Source of the DNA: HGM04593 sp045660825
Lineage (GTDB): Bacteria; Bacteroidota; Bacteroidia; Bacteroidales; Bacteroidaceae
Direction of reading: 5' to 3'
Assembly (NCBI GenBank): GCA_045660825.1
Contig: JAZREN010000060.1
Span: forward strand, 62,001-126,000
Length of the DNA stretch: 64,000 nucleotides
Shown one piece after another: positions 35,592 to 44,482 of the stretch (the first letter of the stretch is position 1; each line of letters starts with the position of its first letter). The notes beneath the pieces were generated by a model, which saw nothing but the letters and a program-made list of their open reading frames with translations, was not told where the DNA came from and did not search any database. Made by a program: the position numbers and the translations under genes.

Positions 35592-37250
35592 ATGGACTAC
35601 CTCCACACCCTGTTCATTGAACATTCGGCCTTGCAGGCAATCATTGTTATATCACTGATATCTGCCATCGGCCTCATGCTCGGACGCATACGCGTTCTGG
35701 GCATTTCGCTTGGTATAACATTCGTATTTTTCACCGGTATCCTTGCCGGACATTTCGGACTTACAATCGACGGACAGATGCTGTTCTATGCCGAGACGTT
35801 CGGCCTTGTGCTATTTGTCTACGCACTTGGCTTGCAGGTGGGTCCCGGTTTCTTCAGTTCAATGCGCAGTGAGGGAGCAAAGCTATTGTTGCCAGCCATT
35901 GGTGTACTGCTTACAGGCACACTGCTTGCCGTTGGATTGAGCTTTGCCACGAATGTTGCCATATCGGACATGTCCGGTATACTTTGCGGCGCCACAACCA
36001 ACACACCTGCACTTGCCGCAGCACAACAGACACTCAAGCAGCTTGGCATCGACAGCAGCGGAGCCGCATTGAGCTGTGCCCTCACATACCCGCTTGGTGT
36101 TGTGGGCGTAATCTTTGCCATGATATTCCTGCGCAAGGTCTTTGTCAAGCCCAGCGACCTTCCACAGCCCGACAGCAAGCACAAGAAGAATGTGTTTATC
36201 GCCAGCTACTGCGTCACCAACCCCGAGATTTTCGGCAAAACCATTTCCGAGGTACACGACAAGCACAGCCACTTTGTCATCTCGCGCATGTGGCACGACG
36301 GACACGTGCTCATTCCAATGCCCGACAGGGTGCTGCAGGAGAATGACGTACTGCTTGTGATAACAAAACCCGAGGAGACTGAGACTCTGCGACAGATTTT
36401 CGGCAAACAGGAGCAGAAGGACTGGAATGCCGACAACATAGACTGGAACAAGATAGACAGCGAGTTAACATCGCAGCGCATCATTGTCACACGCCCCGAA
36501 ATCAACGGCAAGAAGTTGTCGACACTGCGTCTGCGCAACAACTACGGCATCAACATCAGCCGTGTCTACCGTTCCGAGGTGCAACTGTTGGCAACCCCCG
36601 ACCTTGTATTGCAGCTTGGCGACCGCCTTACAGTGGTGGGTGAAACAGCCGACATCAAACGAGTGGAGAAGATTCTTGGCAACGCCGTGAAGAGCCTTAA
36701 CGAGCCAAACCTTGTTTCGGTGTTCATTGGAATGATTCTTGGCCTCATGGTAGGCTGCATTCCCTTGGCAATACCGGGCATATCGGTTCCTGTTAAGCTT
36801 GGTCTCGCAGGCGGCCCCATCATTGTGGGTATTCTCATAGGCACATTCGGCCCGCGCCTCCATATGGTCACCTACACCACCCAAAGCGCGAACATGATGC
36901 TGCGTGCCATTGGACTAAACCTGTACCTTGCATGCCTTGGACTTGATGCAGGTGCACATTTCTTTGAGACCATCGTACGCCCCGAAGGTATCATGTGGCT
37001 CGCCCTTGGCCTGCTCATAACATTCGTACCGGTTGTACTCATCGGCATCTTCGCTTTGCGCGTGATGAAACTCGATTTCGGTTCAATAACCGGCTTGCTT
37101 TGCGGTTCAATGGCCAATCCAATGGCGCTGACATATGCCAACGAATCAATCGAAGGTGACAACCCATCAGTGGCATATGCAACGGTATACCCTGTGTGCA
37201 TGTTCCTCAGGGTGATAATAATACAGTTGGTTGTAATGTTCATGATTTGA
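35592..37250 (+). CDS. AspT/YidE family putative transporter with RCK_C domains
   Basis: Inner-membrane protein of 552 aa. Two halves of about five to six membrane segments (residues 10-185 and 375-552) flank a soluble region with two RCK_C (TrkA C-terminal) domains (about 200-285 and 290-370; ISRMWHDGHVLIPMPDRVLQENDVLLVI and ISRVYRSEVQLLATPDLVLQLGDRLTVV). The paired motif GILCGATTNTPALAAA and GLLCGSMANPMALTYA marks the AspT superfamily, whose known member exchanges aspartate and alanine. Next to an Asp/Glu dipeptidase, a role with acidic amino acids or dipeptides is attractive but inferred. 21 nt after the peptidase gene. Confidence 0.88.
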   Translation: MDYLHTLFIEHSALQAIIVISLISAIGLMLGRIRVLGISLGITFVFFTGILAGHFGLTIDGQMLFYAETFGLVLFVYALGLQVGPGFFSSMRSEGAKLLLPAIGVLLTGTLLAVGLSFATNVAISDMSGILCGATTNTPALAAAQQTLKQLGIDSSGAALSCALTYPLGVVGVIFAMIFLRKVFVKPSDLPQPDSKHKKNVFIASYCVTNPEIFGKTISEVHDKHSHFVISRMWHDGHVLIPMPDRVLQENDVLLVITKPEETETLRQIFGKQEQKDWNADNIDWNKIDSELTSQRIIVTRPEINGKKLSTLRLRNNYGINISRVYRSEVQLLATPDLVLQLGDRLTVVGETADIKRVEKILGNAVKSLNEPNLVSVFIGMILGLMVGCIPLAIPGISVPVKLGLAGGPIIVGILIGTFGPRLHMVTYTTQSANMMLRAIGLNLYLACLGLDAGAHFFETIVRPEGIMWLALGLLITFVPVVLIGIFALRVMKLDFGSITGLLCGSMANPMALTYANESIEGDNPSVAYATVYPVCMFLRVIIIQLVVMFMI

Positions 37251-37257
37251 CAGCACT

Positions 37258-37506
37258 ATGGCAACAGTAAAGCGAACCGCCATTGCCGGCGACCTGTTCA
37301 TTGAATTCGGCAGTAAAGACATTGAGATATTCCGCATTGCCCCCGACGGCAGCGGCGTTCTCAAACGCGTGGACGACGTGCAGGGAACAATACGCCACAT
37401 TGCCGAGGAACTCGGTTTTGAACGCGACTATAACCTAAGTTACCGCCAATATGTGGCAAAACTGATACAACACATTAACGGACTCGAAAACAACAAAAAC
37501 AGATAA
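37258..37506 (+). CDS. Small protein of unknown function (82 aa)
   Basis: No family recognised. The 82-aa protein has no signal peptide or membrane segment. It begins with strand-like segments (GDLFIEFGSKDIEIFRI, GSGVLKRVDD) and ends with helices (GTIRHIAEELGFERDYN, YRQYVAKLIQHINGLENN). It lies 7 nt after the transporter gene and 2 nt before the GH95 gene, so it is a real member of the operon. Probably cytosolic. Confidence 0.7.
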   Translation: MATVKRTAIAGDLFIEFGSKDIEIFRIAPDGSGVLKRVDDVQGTIRHIAEELGFERDYNLSYRQYVAKLIQHINGLENNKNR

Positions 37507-37508
37507 CC

Positions 37509-40013
37509 ATGAAAAAGACGTTTGCACTCCTTGCTCTTTTGCTGTGCGCGGTTGGAATCAATGCGCAGAACAATTACATCAACGGTCTATCAATCTGGTT
37601 CGACCAGCCCACAACGCTCAACGGACGCGCAATATGGTATGGCGGCCGCCCCGACTTGTGGAAAGGCAAGGGCAAACCCGAATGGGCTGGTGATGCAGCC
37701 TACAATGCCGACAAGGAGTGGGAATCATACTCACTACCCATCGGCAACGGTAGCATAGGCGCTAACATCCTGGGTTCACTGGAGGCCGAGCGCATCACCC
37801 TCAACGAGAAGACTCTGTGGCGTGGCGGCCCCAACACAGAGAAGGGTGCAGAATACTACTGGAACGTGAACAAACAGTCGGCACACCTGCTCGACGACAT
37901 ACGCCAGGCGTTCCTTGATGGTGACGACGCGCTTGCCGCAAAGCTCACACGCGAGAACTTCAACAGCACCGCGTCATATGAGTATTATGGCGAGAAGCCT
38001 TTCCGTTTCGGTAATTTCACCACTATGGGTGAGATTTATATCGAGACAGGGCACAACCTCATTGGCTTGGGCGACTACAAGCGCGTCCTCTCGCTCGATT
38101 CGGCTTTGGCCGTTGTACAATACAACAGGAATGGAGTTGAGTTTGAGCGCAAGTGCTTTGTATCATACCCGGCTAATGTATTGGTCATGAAGTACAGCGC
38201 AAGCAAGCCCGGAATGCAGAACCTCACATTCAGCTATGCTCCAAACCCAGTCTCTGAGGGCACAATGGAGAGCGACGGCATGGGCGGCCTTGTATGGAAG
38301 GCAAAGCTCGACAACAACGGAATGCAGTACACCATCCGCATCAAGGCAATTGCCAAAAACGGAAAAGTGACCGTTGAAAACGGTAAAATTGTTGTTGAGA
38401 AGGCCGACGAGGTCTGCTTCTACGTCACAGCCGACACTGACTACAAGATCAACTTCGACCCCGACTTCAACGACCCGAAGACCTACGTTGGCGTAAACCC
38501 CGACGAGACAACCCAAGCATGGATGACAAACGCCGTCGCAAAGGGATTCGACAACCTTTTCACAGAGCACTACAATGATTATACAGCTCTCTTCAACCGT
38601 GTTGAGTTGAACCTCAACCCCAATGCACCTACAACACTTGAGTTCCCCGCGGTGAGGAACCTGCCAACCGACAAGCGACTTGCAAGCTACCGCACCGGCA
38701 AGCCCGACTATGCGCTGGAACAGCTCTATTTCCAGTTCGGCCGCTACCTGCTCATCTCAAGTTCGCGCCCAGGCAACTTGCCTGCAAACCTTCAGGGTAT
38801 ATGGCACAATAACGTCGATGGCCCATGGCGTGTCGACTACCACAACAACATCAACCTGCAGATGAACTACTGGCCATCGTGCGCCACCAACCTGGCAGAG
38901 TGTACATTGCCGCTTATTGACTTCATTCGCACACTCACCAAACCGGGCGAGGTGACAGCAAAGTCATACTTTGGTGCACGCGGCTGGACAGCCAGCATCT
39001 CGGGCAACATCTTCGGTTTCACTGCACCGCTCATAAGCCAGGATATGTCATGGAATTTCAACCCCATGGCCGGCCCATGGCTTGCAACACATGTTTGGGA
39101 CTACTACGACTACACACGCGACAAGAAATTCCTCAAGGAGACCGGCTACGACATCATAAAGAGCAGTGCAATCTTTACAGTAGACTACCTATGGAAGAAA
39201 GAGGACGGCACATATACGGCAGCACCCTCAACATCGCCCGAGCACGGCCCCATTGACCAGGGCGCAACATTCGTCCATGGCGTAGTACGTGAGATTCTGC
39301 TCGATGCCATTGCCGCAGCCGAGGTTCTTGGCGTTGACAGCGAACTGCGCAAGGAGTGGCAGAGTGTCCTTGACAAACTTGCGCCCTACGCTATCGGCCG
39401 CTATGGCCAGCTCATGGAGTGGAGCAAGGACATTGATAACCCCAACGACCAGCACCGTCACGTGAACCACCTCTTCGGTCTGCACCCGGGACACACCATT
39501 TCACCGGTGACAACACCCGTGCTTGCCGACGCATCAAAGGTTGTACTTGTTCACCGCGGTGACGGCGCAACAGGCTGGAGCATGGGTTGGAAACTCAACC
39601 AGTGGGCACGCCTGCACGACGGCAACCACGCATACACCCTCTTTGGCAACCTGTTGAAGAACGGTACACTCAACAACCTTTGGGACACACACGCTCCATT
39701 CCAGATTGACGGAAACTTTGGCGGCACAGCCGGCATAACCGAGATGCTCATGCAGAGCCACATGGGATTCATTCACCTGTTGCCCGCATTGCCCGATGCT
39801 TGGGAAGAAGGTAACATCAGTGGCATCTGCGCACGCGGTGGTTTCGAGATTGGAATCAACTGGAAGGAGGGCAAACTCACCGAGGCTGTCATCACATCCA
39901 ACAACGGCGGCCGCTGCAACCTGCGCTATGGTAACAGCACTCTCTCTTTCAACACAAAGAAAGGCGGCACATACAAAGTTGTGCTGAAAAACGGTAAACT
40001 CAGAAAAGCATAA
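37509..40013 (+). CDS. Glycoside hydrolase family 95 protein (alpha-L-fucosidase type)
   Basis: Exported enzyme of 834 aa expected to release terminal alpha-1,2-linked L-fucose (some members act on L-galactose) by inversion. Signal peptide to GINAQ; N-terminal beta-sandwich with the family motif LPIGNGSIGANILGS and ITLNEKTLWRGGP; (alpha/alpha)6 catalytic domain. The catalytic residues of the family are all recognisable: Asn447 and Asn449 in NNINLQMNYW, Glu578 in TSPEHGP and Asp734 in FQIDGNFGGTAG. No other fucose gene is in the operon. Substrates in the gut would be host or plant glycans. Confidence 0.93.
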   Translation: MKKTFALLALLLCAVGINAQNNYINGLSIWFDQPTTLNGRAIWYGGRPDLWKGKGKPEWAGDAAYNADKEWESYSLPIGNGSIGANILGSLEAERITLNEKTLWRGGPNTEKGAEYYWNVNKQSAHLLDDIRQAFLDGDDALAAKLTRENFNSTASYEYYGEKPFRFGNFTTMGEIYIETGHNLIGLGDYKRVLSLDSALAVVQYNRNGVEFERKCFVSYPANVLVMKYSASKPGMQNLTFSYAPNPVSEGTMESDGMGGLVWKAKLDNNGMQYTIRIKAIAKNGKVTVENGKIVVEKADEVCFYVTADTDYKINFDPDFNDPKTYVGVNPDETTQAWMTNAVAKGFDNLFTEHYNDYTALFNRVELNLNPNAPTTLEFPAVRNLPTDKRLASYRTGKPDYALEQLYFQFGRYLLISSSRPGNLPANLQGIWHNNVDGPWRVDYHNNINLQMNYWPSCATNLAECTLPLIDFIRTLTKPGEVTAKSYFGARGWTASISGNIFGFTAPLISQDMSWNFNPMAGPWLATHVWDYYDYTRDKKFLKETGYDIIKSSAIFTVDYLWKKEDGTYTAAPSTSPEHGPIDQGATFVHGVVREILLDAIAAAEVLGVDSELRKEWQSVLDKLAPYAIGRYGQLMEWSKDIDNPNDQHRHVNHLFGLHPGHTISPVTTPVLADASKVVLVHRGDGATGWSMGWKLNQWARLHDGNHAYTLFGNLLKNGTLNNLWDTHAPFQIDGNFGGTAGITEMLMQSHMGFIHLLPALPDAWEEGNISGICARGGFEIGINWKEGKLTEAVITSNNGGRCNLRYGNSTLSFNTKKGGTYKVVLKNGKLRKA

Positions 40014-40025
40014 TCCCTCATCATC

Positions 40026-40856
40026 ATGGCAAGAAGAAACAATAATAGCAGTCACATATTCATCAAGTTGTTCATATGCATTGCAGTACTACTCATTGCA
40101 ATGCTATACACCCGATGCCAGACCAACAGTGGCGGTAACCACGATGAAGCTGACAAAATCAGCCTTGAACTTGCCATACCGCAGTTCACAAAATCAACCA
40201 AGAGTCAGGTGATAGAGCATGTAGGCTACACCGTTTCCTACAACGAGCAGCGCCGTAACCCCAACTGGGTGGCCTATGAACTTACAGGCGAAGAGGTTGA
40301 CGGAACAGAGCCACGCGGCAGCAAGTTCATTCCCGACCCCAATGTCATTGGCCGCCAGGCGGTCGACGACGACTACAAACACAGCGGATGGGACAGAGGA
40401 CACCTTGCACCGGCTGCCGACATGAAATGGAGCGAGCAGGCCATGGACGAGAGTTTCTACCTCTCTAACATATCGCCACAGAACGGCAACCTGAACCGTG
40501 GCGTGTGGAAGAGCATTGAGGAGCTCACACGCGACAATGCCAACCGCTATGGCGAAATACTGGTTGTCACCGGACCTGTATTCACCGACAAAAAAGGTCT
40601 TGGCTACATAGGCGACAACCGCGTCCTCATCCCCAACGCTTTCTACAAGGTGCTGCTCGCATACGACAATGGCTACACCGGAATAGGATTCTACTGCGAG
40701 AATGTCGCAGGCAAAAAGAAACTGCAGACATATGCCCGCAGCATTGATGAGATAGAGGAAATCACAGGTATCGACTTTTTCCATCTGCTCGCCGACGAAA
40801 TTGAGAACGGAATAGAAGCCAGATACGACTGGAACGACTGGAAGACACAGAACTGA
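40026..40856 (+). CDS. DNA/RNA non-specific endonuclease (NUC1/EndoG family), membrane-anchored
   Basis: Sugar-nonspecific nuclease of the beta-beta-alpha-metal class, 276 aa. One hydrophobic segment (about 11-28, IFIKLFICIAVLLIAMLY) either anchors it or forms a lipoprotein signal ending near TRC. The active site DRGHLAPAADM (His126) and the metal-binding region NISPQNGNLNRGVWKSIE (Asn157 region) are intact, followed by VVTGPVF and VLIPNAFYKVLLAY. Likely faces the periplasm or outside and scavenges nucleic acid. 12 nt after the GH95 gene. Confidence 0.92.
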   Translation: MARRNNNSSHIFIKLFICIAVLLIAMLYTRCQTNSGGNHDEADKISLELAIPQFTKSTKSQVIEHVGYTVSYNEQRRNPNWVAYELTGEEVDGTEPRGSKFIPDPNVIGRQAVDDDYKHSGWDRGHLAPAADMKWSEQAMDESFYLSNISPQNGNLNRGVWKSIEELTRDNANRYGEILVVTGPVFTDKKGLGYIGDNRVLIPNAFYKVLLAYDNGYTGIGFYCENVAGKKKLQTYARSIDEIEEITGIDFFHLLADEIENGIEARYDWNDWKTQN

Positions 40857-40879
40857 CCTTAACAGACACTACAAACAAC

Positions 40880-41158
40880 ATGTTCATAGTCATTGCAATG
40901 ATGTTCAGCGGCATAGCATTCGGTTACCTTATGCGCCGCCACCGTTTTACCCACATAGGCAAAGCAACAATATTCTTCATATGGATATTGCTGTTCGTGC
41001 TTGGCGTGGAGGTCGGTGGCAACCCCGATATCATAAAGTCACTGCCCACATTGGGCGTCGAAGCCTTGTTCATTGCTGGAATGGGTATTCTTGGCAGCGC
41101 CATTGCGGCGATGCTGTTATGGAAAAACGTAAAGAAACACGAAGAAAAAAAAAGATAA
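40880..41158 (+). CDS. LysO-type lysine exporter, N-terminal part as separate gene
   Basis: Membrane protein of 92 aa with three helices (about 1-18, 27-45, 58-80). It matches the first part of LysO (YbjE), with FIWILLFVLGVEVGGNPDI and GMGILGSAIAAMLLW. The stop is followed by two bases and then the start of the second part, so the transporter is made as two polypeptides. In Escherichia coli LysO is one chain of about 300 aa. It is not a recent frameshift as far as I can see: the first gene ends in a charged tail (KNVKKHEEKKR) and the second has its own start. Confidence 0.82.
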   Translation: MFIVIAMMFSGIAFGYLMRRHRFTHIGKATIFFIWILLFVLGVEVGGNPDIIKSLPTLGVEALFIAGMGILGSAIAAMLLWKNVKKHEEKKR

Positions 41159-41160
41159 CG

Positions 41161-41763
41161 ATGAAGGGTAGCTTTATTATCATAGGTTTCTTTATTCTGG
41201 GTATCATCTGCGGTGTAACAGACATAATCCCTGCCGAGGTACTTGAAGGCGACATCAGCCTTTACGCATTGTGTGCACTCATGTTCTGCGTCGGTGTGAG
41301 CATAGGCAACGACCCAGACAGCATCAGCAGTTTCAAACAACTGCCCCGTCGCCTCACCCTGCTGCCAATCGCAACAATCCTTGGTACATGGGCCGCACTT
41401 ATTGTGGTGAACCTGCTGCTTGATTTCCGCACAACCCAGCAATGCTATGCCGTAGGCTCGGGATTCGGTTACTATTCACTCTCAAGCATCTTCATCACCA
41501 AATACATGGGGGCTGAACTGGGCACGCTTGCCCTGCTCACCAACATTGCACGCGAACTGCTCACACTCTTGGCGGCACCCTTCCTTGTAAAGTTCTTTGG
41601 CCCGCTGTCGCTCATTTCGGCAGGCGGAGCAACCACTATGGACACCGTGCTGCCGTCGGTCATACGCTACTCGGGCAAGCAGTACGCAATCCTCTCAATC
41701 TATCAGGGATTCGTGGTCGACTTCTCCGTGCCCTTCATGGTGACATTCTTCTGCACCATCTGA
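41161..41763 (+). CDS. LysO-type lysine exporter, C-terminal part as separate gene
   Basis: Membrane protein of 200 aa with about five to six helices. It has the conserved LysO features GSFIIIGFFILGIICG, GVSIGNDPDS, the core SGFGYYSLSSIFITKYMGAELGTLALLTNIARELLT and GGATTMDTVLPSVIRYSG. LysO exports lysine and its toxic analogue thialysine in E. coli. A longer open frame starts at 40981 in another reading frame context; I use the ATG at 41161, 2 nt after the partner gene stop. Last gene of the operon, followed by a strong terminator. Confidence 0.87.
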   Translation: MKGSFIIIGFFILGIICGVTDIIPAEVLEGDISLYALCALMFCVGVSIGNDPDSISSFKQLPRRLTLLPIATILGTWAALIVVNLLLDFRTTQQCYAVGSGFGYYSLSSIFITKYMGAELGTLALLTNIARELLTLLAAPFLVKFFGPLSLISAGGATTMDTVLPSVIRYSGKQYAILSIYQGFVVDFSVPFMVTFFCTI

Positions 41764-41784
41764 CACAACAACCTTGTTTACAAT

Positions 41785-41825
41785 AAAAAAGTTATCCTGC
41801 TCAAAATTGGGCAGGATAACTTTTT
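41785..41825. terminator. Bidirectional terminator between convergent operons
   Basis: Perfect 15-bp stem AAAAAGTTATCCTGC / GCAGGATAACTTTTT with an 11-nt loop (TCAAAATTGG region). A tract on one side and T tract on the other allow it to end transcription of lysO (plus) and of the hypothetical gene (minus). Confidence 0.9.
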
Positions 41826-41839
41826 ATAATGTTTCACTG

Positions 41840-42358
41840 TCAAAAACTTATTGCCAAAGACAAACCACCTGGTGAAGTTCCTATTTGCAGTGATGTATTA
41901 TATTTCTTCTCCAAGCGGTTAAGCCTTGTCTTGTAAATACAGAGTGTCGGGATTCCGGCAAGGACACATGCTGCACCGGCAACAGTTGAACCGGCACCAA
42001 GGAATATTAAAGTTTGTGCAGCAAATACCCCTGCATCCGTTTCTGCCGTCCACCCCAAAAGGAAACCGCCCCAGAACATACAATATCCAAGCGGCATCAT
42101 TGCCGCGCCGCCGATTGTAAGTCCAAGACCAGTCTTGTAACCGGCTCTGTACTTGAGGTACTCCCCACTCCAATCCACACCGTCGAGCGATGAGAAACAG
42201 GCCGCAGCGCTATATTTGTCGAGTTTTACACCATCAACAAACACACGGCTACCCTTGATATCAACAGGCTTAATCTCAAAATCTTCAGTGTTTGAATACT
42301 GCGCCATGACATTCATGCCAATGAGCGCAAAAAGCAATAAAAAAATGTGTCGTTTCAT
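41840..42358 (-). CDS. Exported membrane protein of unknown function
   Basis: Protein of 172 aa not assigned to a named family. I start at MKRHIFLLLFALIGM, 14 codons inside the longest frame, which gives a signal peptide ending at VMAQ. A short exported region (IKPVDIKGSRVFVDGVKLDKYSAAACFSSLDG) is followed by two hydrophobic segments rich in Gly and Ala (about 75-95 and 105-140). Similar small proteins with this VDG..L ... GG..G layout are frequent in Bacteroidales. It follows trxA by 54 nt. Confidence 0.65.
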   Translation of the reverse strand: MKRHIFLLLFALIGMNVMAQYSNTEDFEIKPVDIKGSRVFVDGVKLDKYSAAACFSSLDGVDWSGEYLKYRAGYKTGLGLTIGGAAMMPLGYCMFWGGFLLGWTAETDAGVFAAQTLIFLGAGSTVAGAACVLAGIPTLCIYKTRLNRLEKKYNTSLQIGTSPGGLSLAISF

Positions 42359-42412
42359 AGTATCTTGTATTTGGATTTCAAGCGGGGCCATATCTACCAT
42401 ATGAGAAATACC

Positions 42413-42769
42413 TCAAAGCAGCGTCTTTTCTATTGCTTCCCTCAGTTGCGGCTTGCCCATTGCGCCTTGCGAACGGTGCATTGTACCATTCTGCTCAATG
42501 AAGATGAGTGTAGGTATAGAACGTATACCAAAGAGCATAGCAAGTTCCTCTTCGTCATCCACATTAACCTTGTAGATATCCACCTTGCCGGCATACTCGT
42601 TGGAGAGTTCCTCCAACACAGGTGCAAGCATCTTGCAAGGGCCGCACCACTCAGCATAGAAATCTATCAATGCAGGCTTGTCGCCCAGGAATTCAAAATG
42701 TCCGGGATTTGATTTGTAGTCACCCACGCGAGCAATGAACTGCTCATTTGTCAAATGAATTGTTGCCAT
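42413..42769 (-). CDS. trxA: Thioredoxin
   Basis: Small cytosolic thiol-disulfide reductant of 118 aa, slightly longer than usual at the N-terminus (about 12 extra residues before the core). The active site is DFYAEWCGPCKMLAP (Cys42, Cys45) and the cis-Pro loop is IRSIPTLIFIEQNG. It lies upstream of the exported protein gene and probably shares its transcript; a -7-like TATATTCG stands at 42813-42820 on this strand. Confidence 0.95.
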   Translation of the reverse strand: MATIHLTNEQFIARVGDYKSNPGHFEFLGDKPALIDFYAEWCGPCKMLAPVLEELSNEYAGKVDIYKVNVDDEEELAMLFGIRSIPTLIFIEQNGTMHRSQGAMGKPQLREAIEKTLL

Positions 42770-42933
42770 AATCTTTTTTCTATTAGTTGTTTTCAGTAGT
42801 TGTTTGTGGCTGCGAATATAACATAAAAATGTTAAAACAGATATTCTATAACATTATTTAGCATTTCCCGCCCCACTTCACATTCAAAAAACAAAAAAAC
42901 AGGACACAGTTGCCAAAAAGCAAGGGCACTTTA

Positions 42934-42964
42934 TTGATTGTTTGAAGAGTTTAAGCTAAATTAG
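42934..42964 (+). promoter_or_regulatory. Candidate promoter of the DASS-porin-GH84 operon
   Basis: TTG at 42934-42936, 20 nt, TAAATTAG at 42957-42964 (one base off TAnnTTTG), 24 nt before the start codon. Confidence 0.5.
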
Positions 42965-42988
42965 CACAATATTAATGAATTTACTATT

Positions 42989-44461
42989 ATGGAGCAATCT
43001 ACGCCATTCAAACGGTTCATGCGATTCCTGCGCAAATATAACCGATACATCAAAGTTGCCGCTATAGCAATCATGGCAGTTGCAATCGCAATGTTGCCAA
43101 CAGAGTGGTTCGGTATTGACGGACTGAACCCGATACAGCAGCGCATGATTGCCATATTCGTGTGGGCTGCACTCATGTGGATTGTGGAGGCCGTGCCGGC
43201 ATGGACAACGTCACTGCTCATAATAGTGATTATGTTGCTCACCATCTCGGACAGCGGCATCTCCATGCTCATCAGCGGCTACGACGCCAAGGAGCTAATG
43301 AGTTACAAGGCTATAATGAGCACCTTCGCCAACCCCACGGTGATGCTGTTCATGGGTGGATTCATCCTTGCCCTTGTGGCATCGAAGAGCGGTATCGACG
43401 TAAGCATGGCACGTGCTATGCTCAAACCATTCGGTTCAAGACCACGCATTGTATTGCTCGGTTTCATCCTTGTAACGGCCATATTCTCAATGTTCGTGAG
43501 CAACACCGCCACTGCGGCAATGATGCTCACCTTCATGGCACCTGTCATCAGGCAGTTGCCGGCAACTGAAAAGGGCACCACAGCCCTTGCGCTTGCAATC
43601 CCCATCGGAGCCAACATCGGCGGCCTTGCAACACCAATCGGCACCCCGCCGAACGGAATAGCCCTGCAGTACATCAACGACGTTGACGGCCTTAACCTGG
43701 GCGTGGACTTTGGAGAGTGGGTGTTGGTGATGGCACCGCTCATGCTGATAATCCTCCTTATCTCGTGGGTACTCTTGAGCGTGATGTTCCCATTCACGGC
43801 AAAGAAGGTGAACCTTACAATAATCGGTGGTGCAAAGAAGGGTTGGCGGACATATGTAATCTACGTGACACTTGCCGTTACCATATTGCTGTGGATGTTT
43901 GAGAAGGTAACAGGCATCAACTCATACGTGGTGGCGCTAATCCCCATTGGAGTGTTCGCAATAACACGCATCATAAAATCGAGCGACCTCAAGGACATCG
44001 ACTGGGCCTGTCTGTGGATGGTTGCCGGCGGCTTCGCACTTGGCGACGGCATGTCGAAGACCGGCCTTGCCAAGACATTGGTTAATGCCATTCCTTTCGA
44101 CACCTGGCCGGCAATGCTTGTCCTGCTTGGTGGCGGCATCATCTGCTGGTTGCTCTCGCAGTTCATCTCCAACTCTGCAGCCACAGCACTCATGGTTCCT
44201 ATCATGGTGGCCGTGGGTAGCGGCATGAAGGATGCTCTGGGTGACTATGGTGGCGTGGGCACACTGCTCATCGGCGTGGCCATGGCCGCATCGTTTGCGA
44301 TGTCATTGCCCATCAGCACCCCACCGAATGCCATTGCCTACTCTACCGGCCTCATAAAGACAAAGCAGATGTTCATAACCGGAATGATCATTGGTGTCAT
44401 CTCACTTGTCATTGGCTACGTGCTCATCATTGCAGTGGGCAAGACCGGCTACTTTGGATAA
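42989..44461 (+). CDS. SLC13/DASS family sodium-coupled anion transporter
   Basis: Inner-membrane carrier of 490 aa with about 11-12 helices in two inverted halves. Both SNT signature loops that bind substrate and sodium are present: FVSNTATAAMM and ISNSAATALMV, with the following LATPIGTPPNGIALQY and LPISTPPNAIAYSTG. Known relatives (VcINDY, CitT) import succinate, citrate or other di- and tricarboxylates; some move sulfate. The exact substrate cannot be read from sequence. First gene of an operon with a porin (21-nt gap) and a GH84 enzyme. Confidence 0.93.
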   Translation: MEQSTPFKRFMRFLRKYNRYIKVAAIAIMAVAIAMLPTEWFGIDGLNPIQQRMIAIFVWAALMWIVEAVPAWTTSLLIIVIMLLTISDSGISMLISGYDAKELMSYKAIMSTFANPTVMLFMGGFILALVASKSGIDVSMARAMLKPFGSRPRIVLLGFILVTAIFSMFVSNTATAAMMLTFMAPVIRQLPATEKGTTALALAIPIGANIGGLATPIGTPPNGIALQYINDVDGLNLGVDFGEWVLVMAPLMLIILLISWVLLSVMFPFTAKKVNLTIIGGAKKGWRTYVIYVTLAVTILLWMFEKVTGINSYVVALIPIGVFAITRIIKSSDLKDIDWACLWMVAGGFALGDGMSKTGLAKTLVNAIPFDTWPAMLVLLGGGIICWLLSQFISNSAATALMVPIMVAVGSGMKDALGDYGGVGTLLIGVAMAASFAMSLPISTPPNAIAYSTGLIKTKQMFITGMIIGVISLVIGYVLIIAVGKTGYFG

Positions 44462-44482
44462 ACCAATACACATATAGAAAAA

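Noticed and set aside
38163..38570. 135-aa minus-strand frame inside the GH95 gene
   Set aside because: Shadow frame; the GH95 frame on the plus strand has all catalytic motifs.
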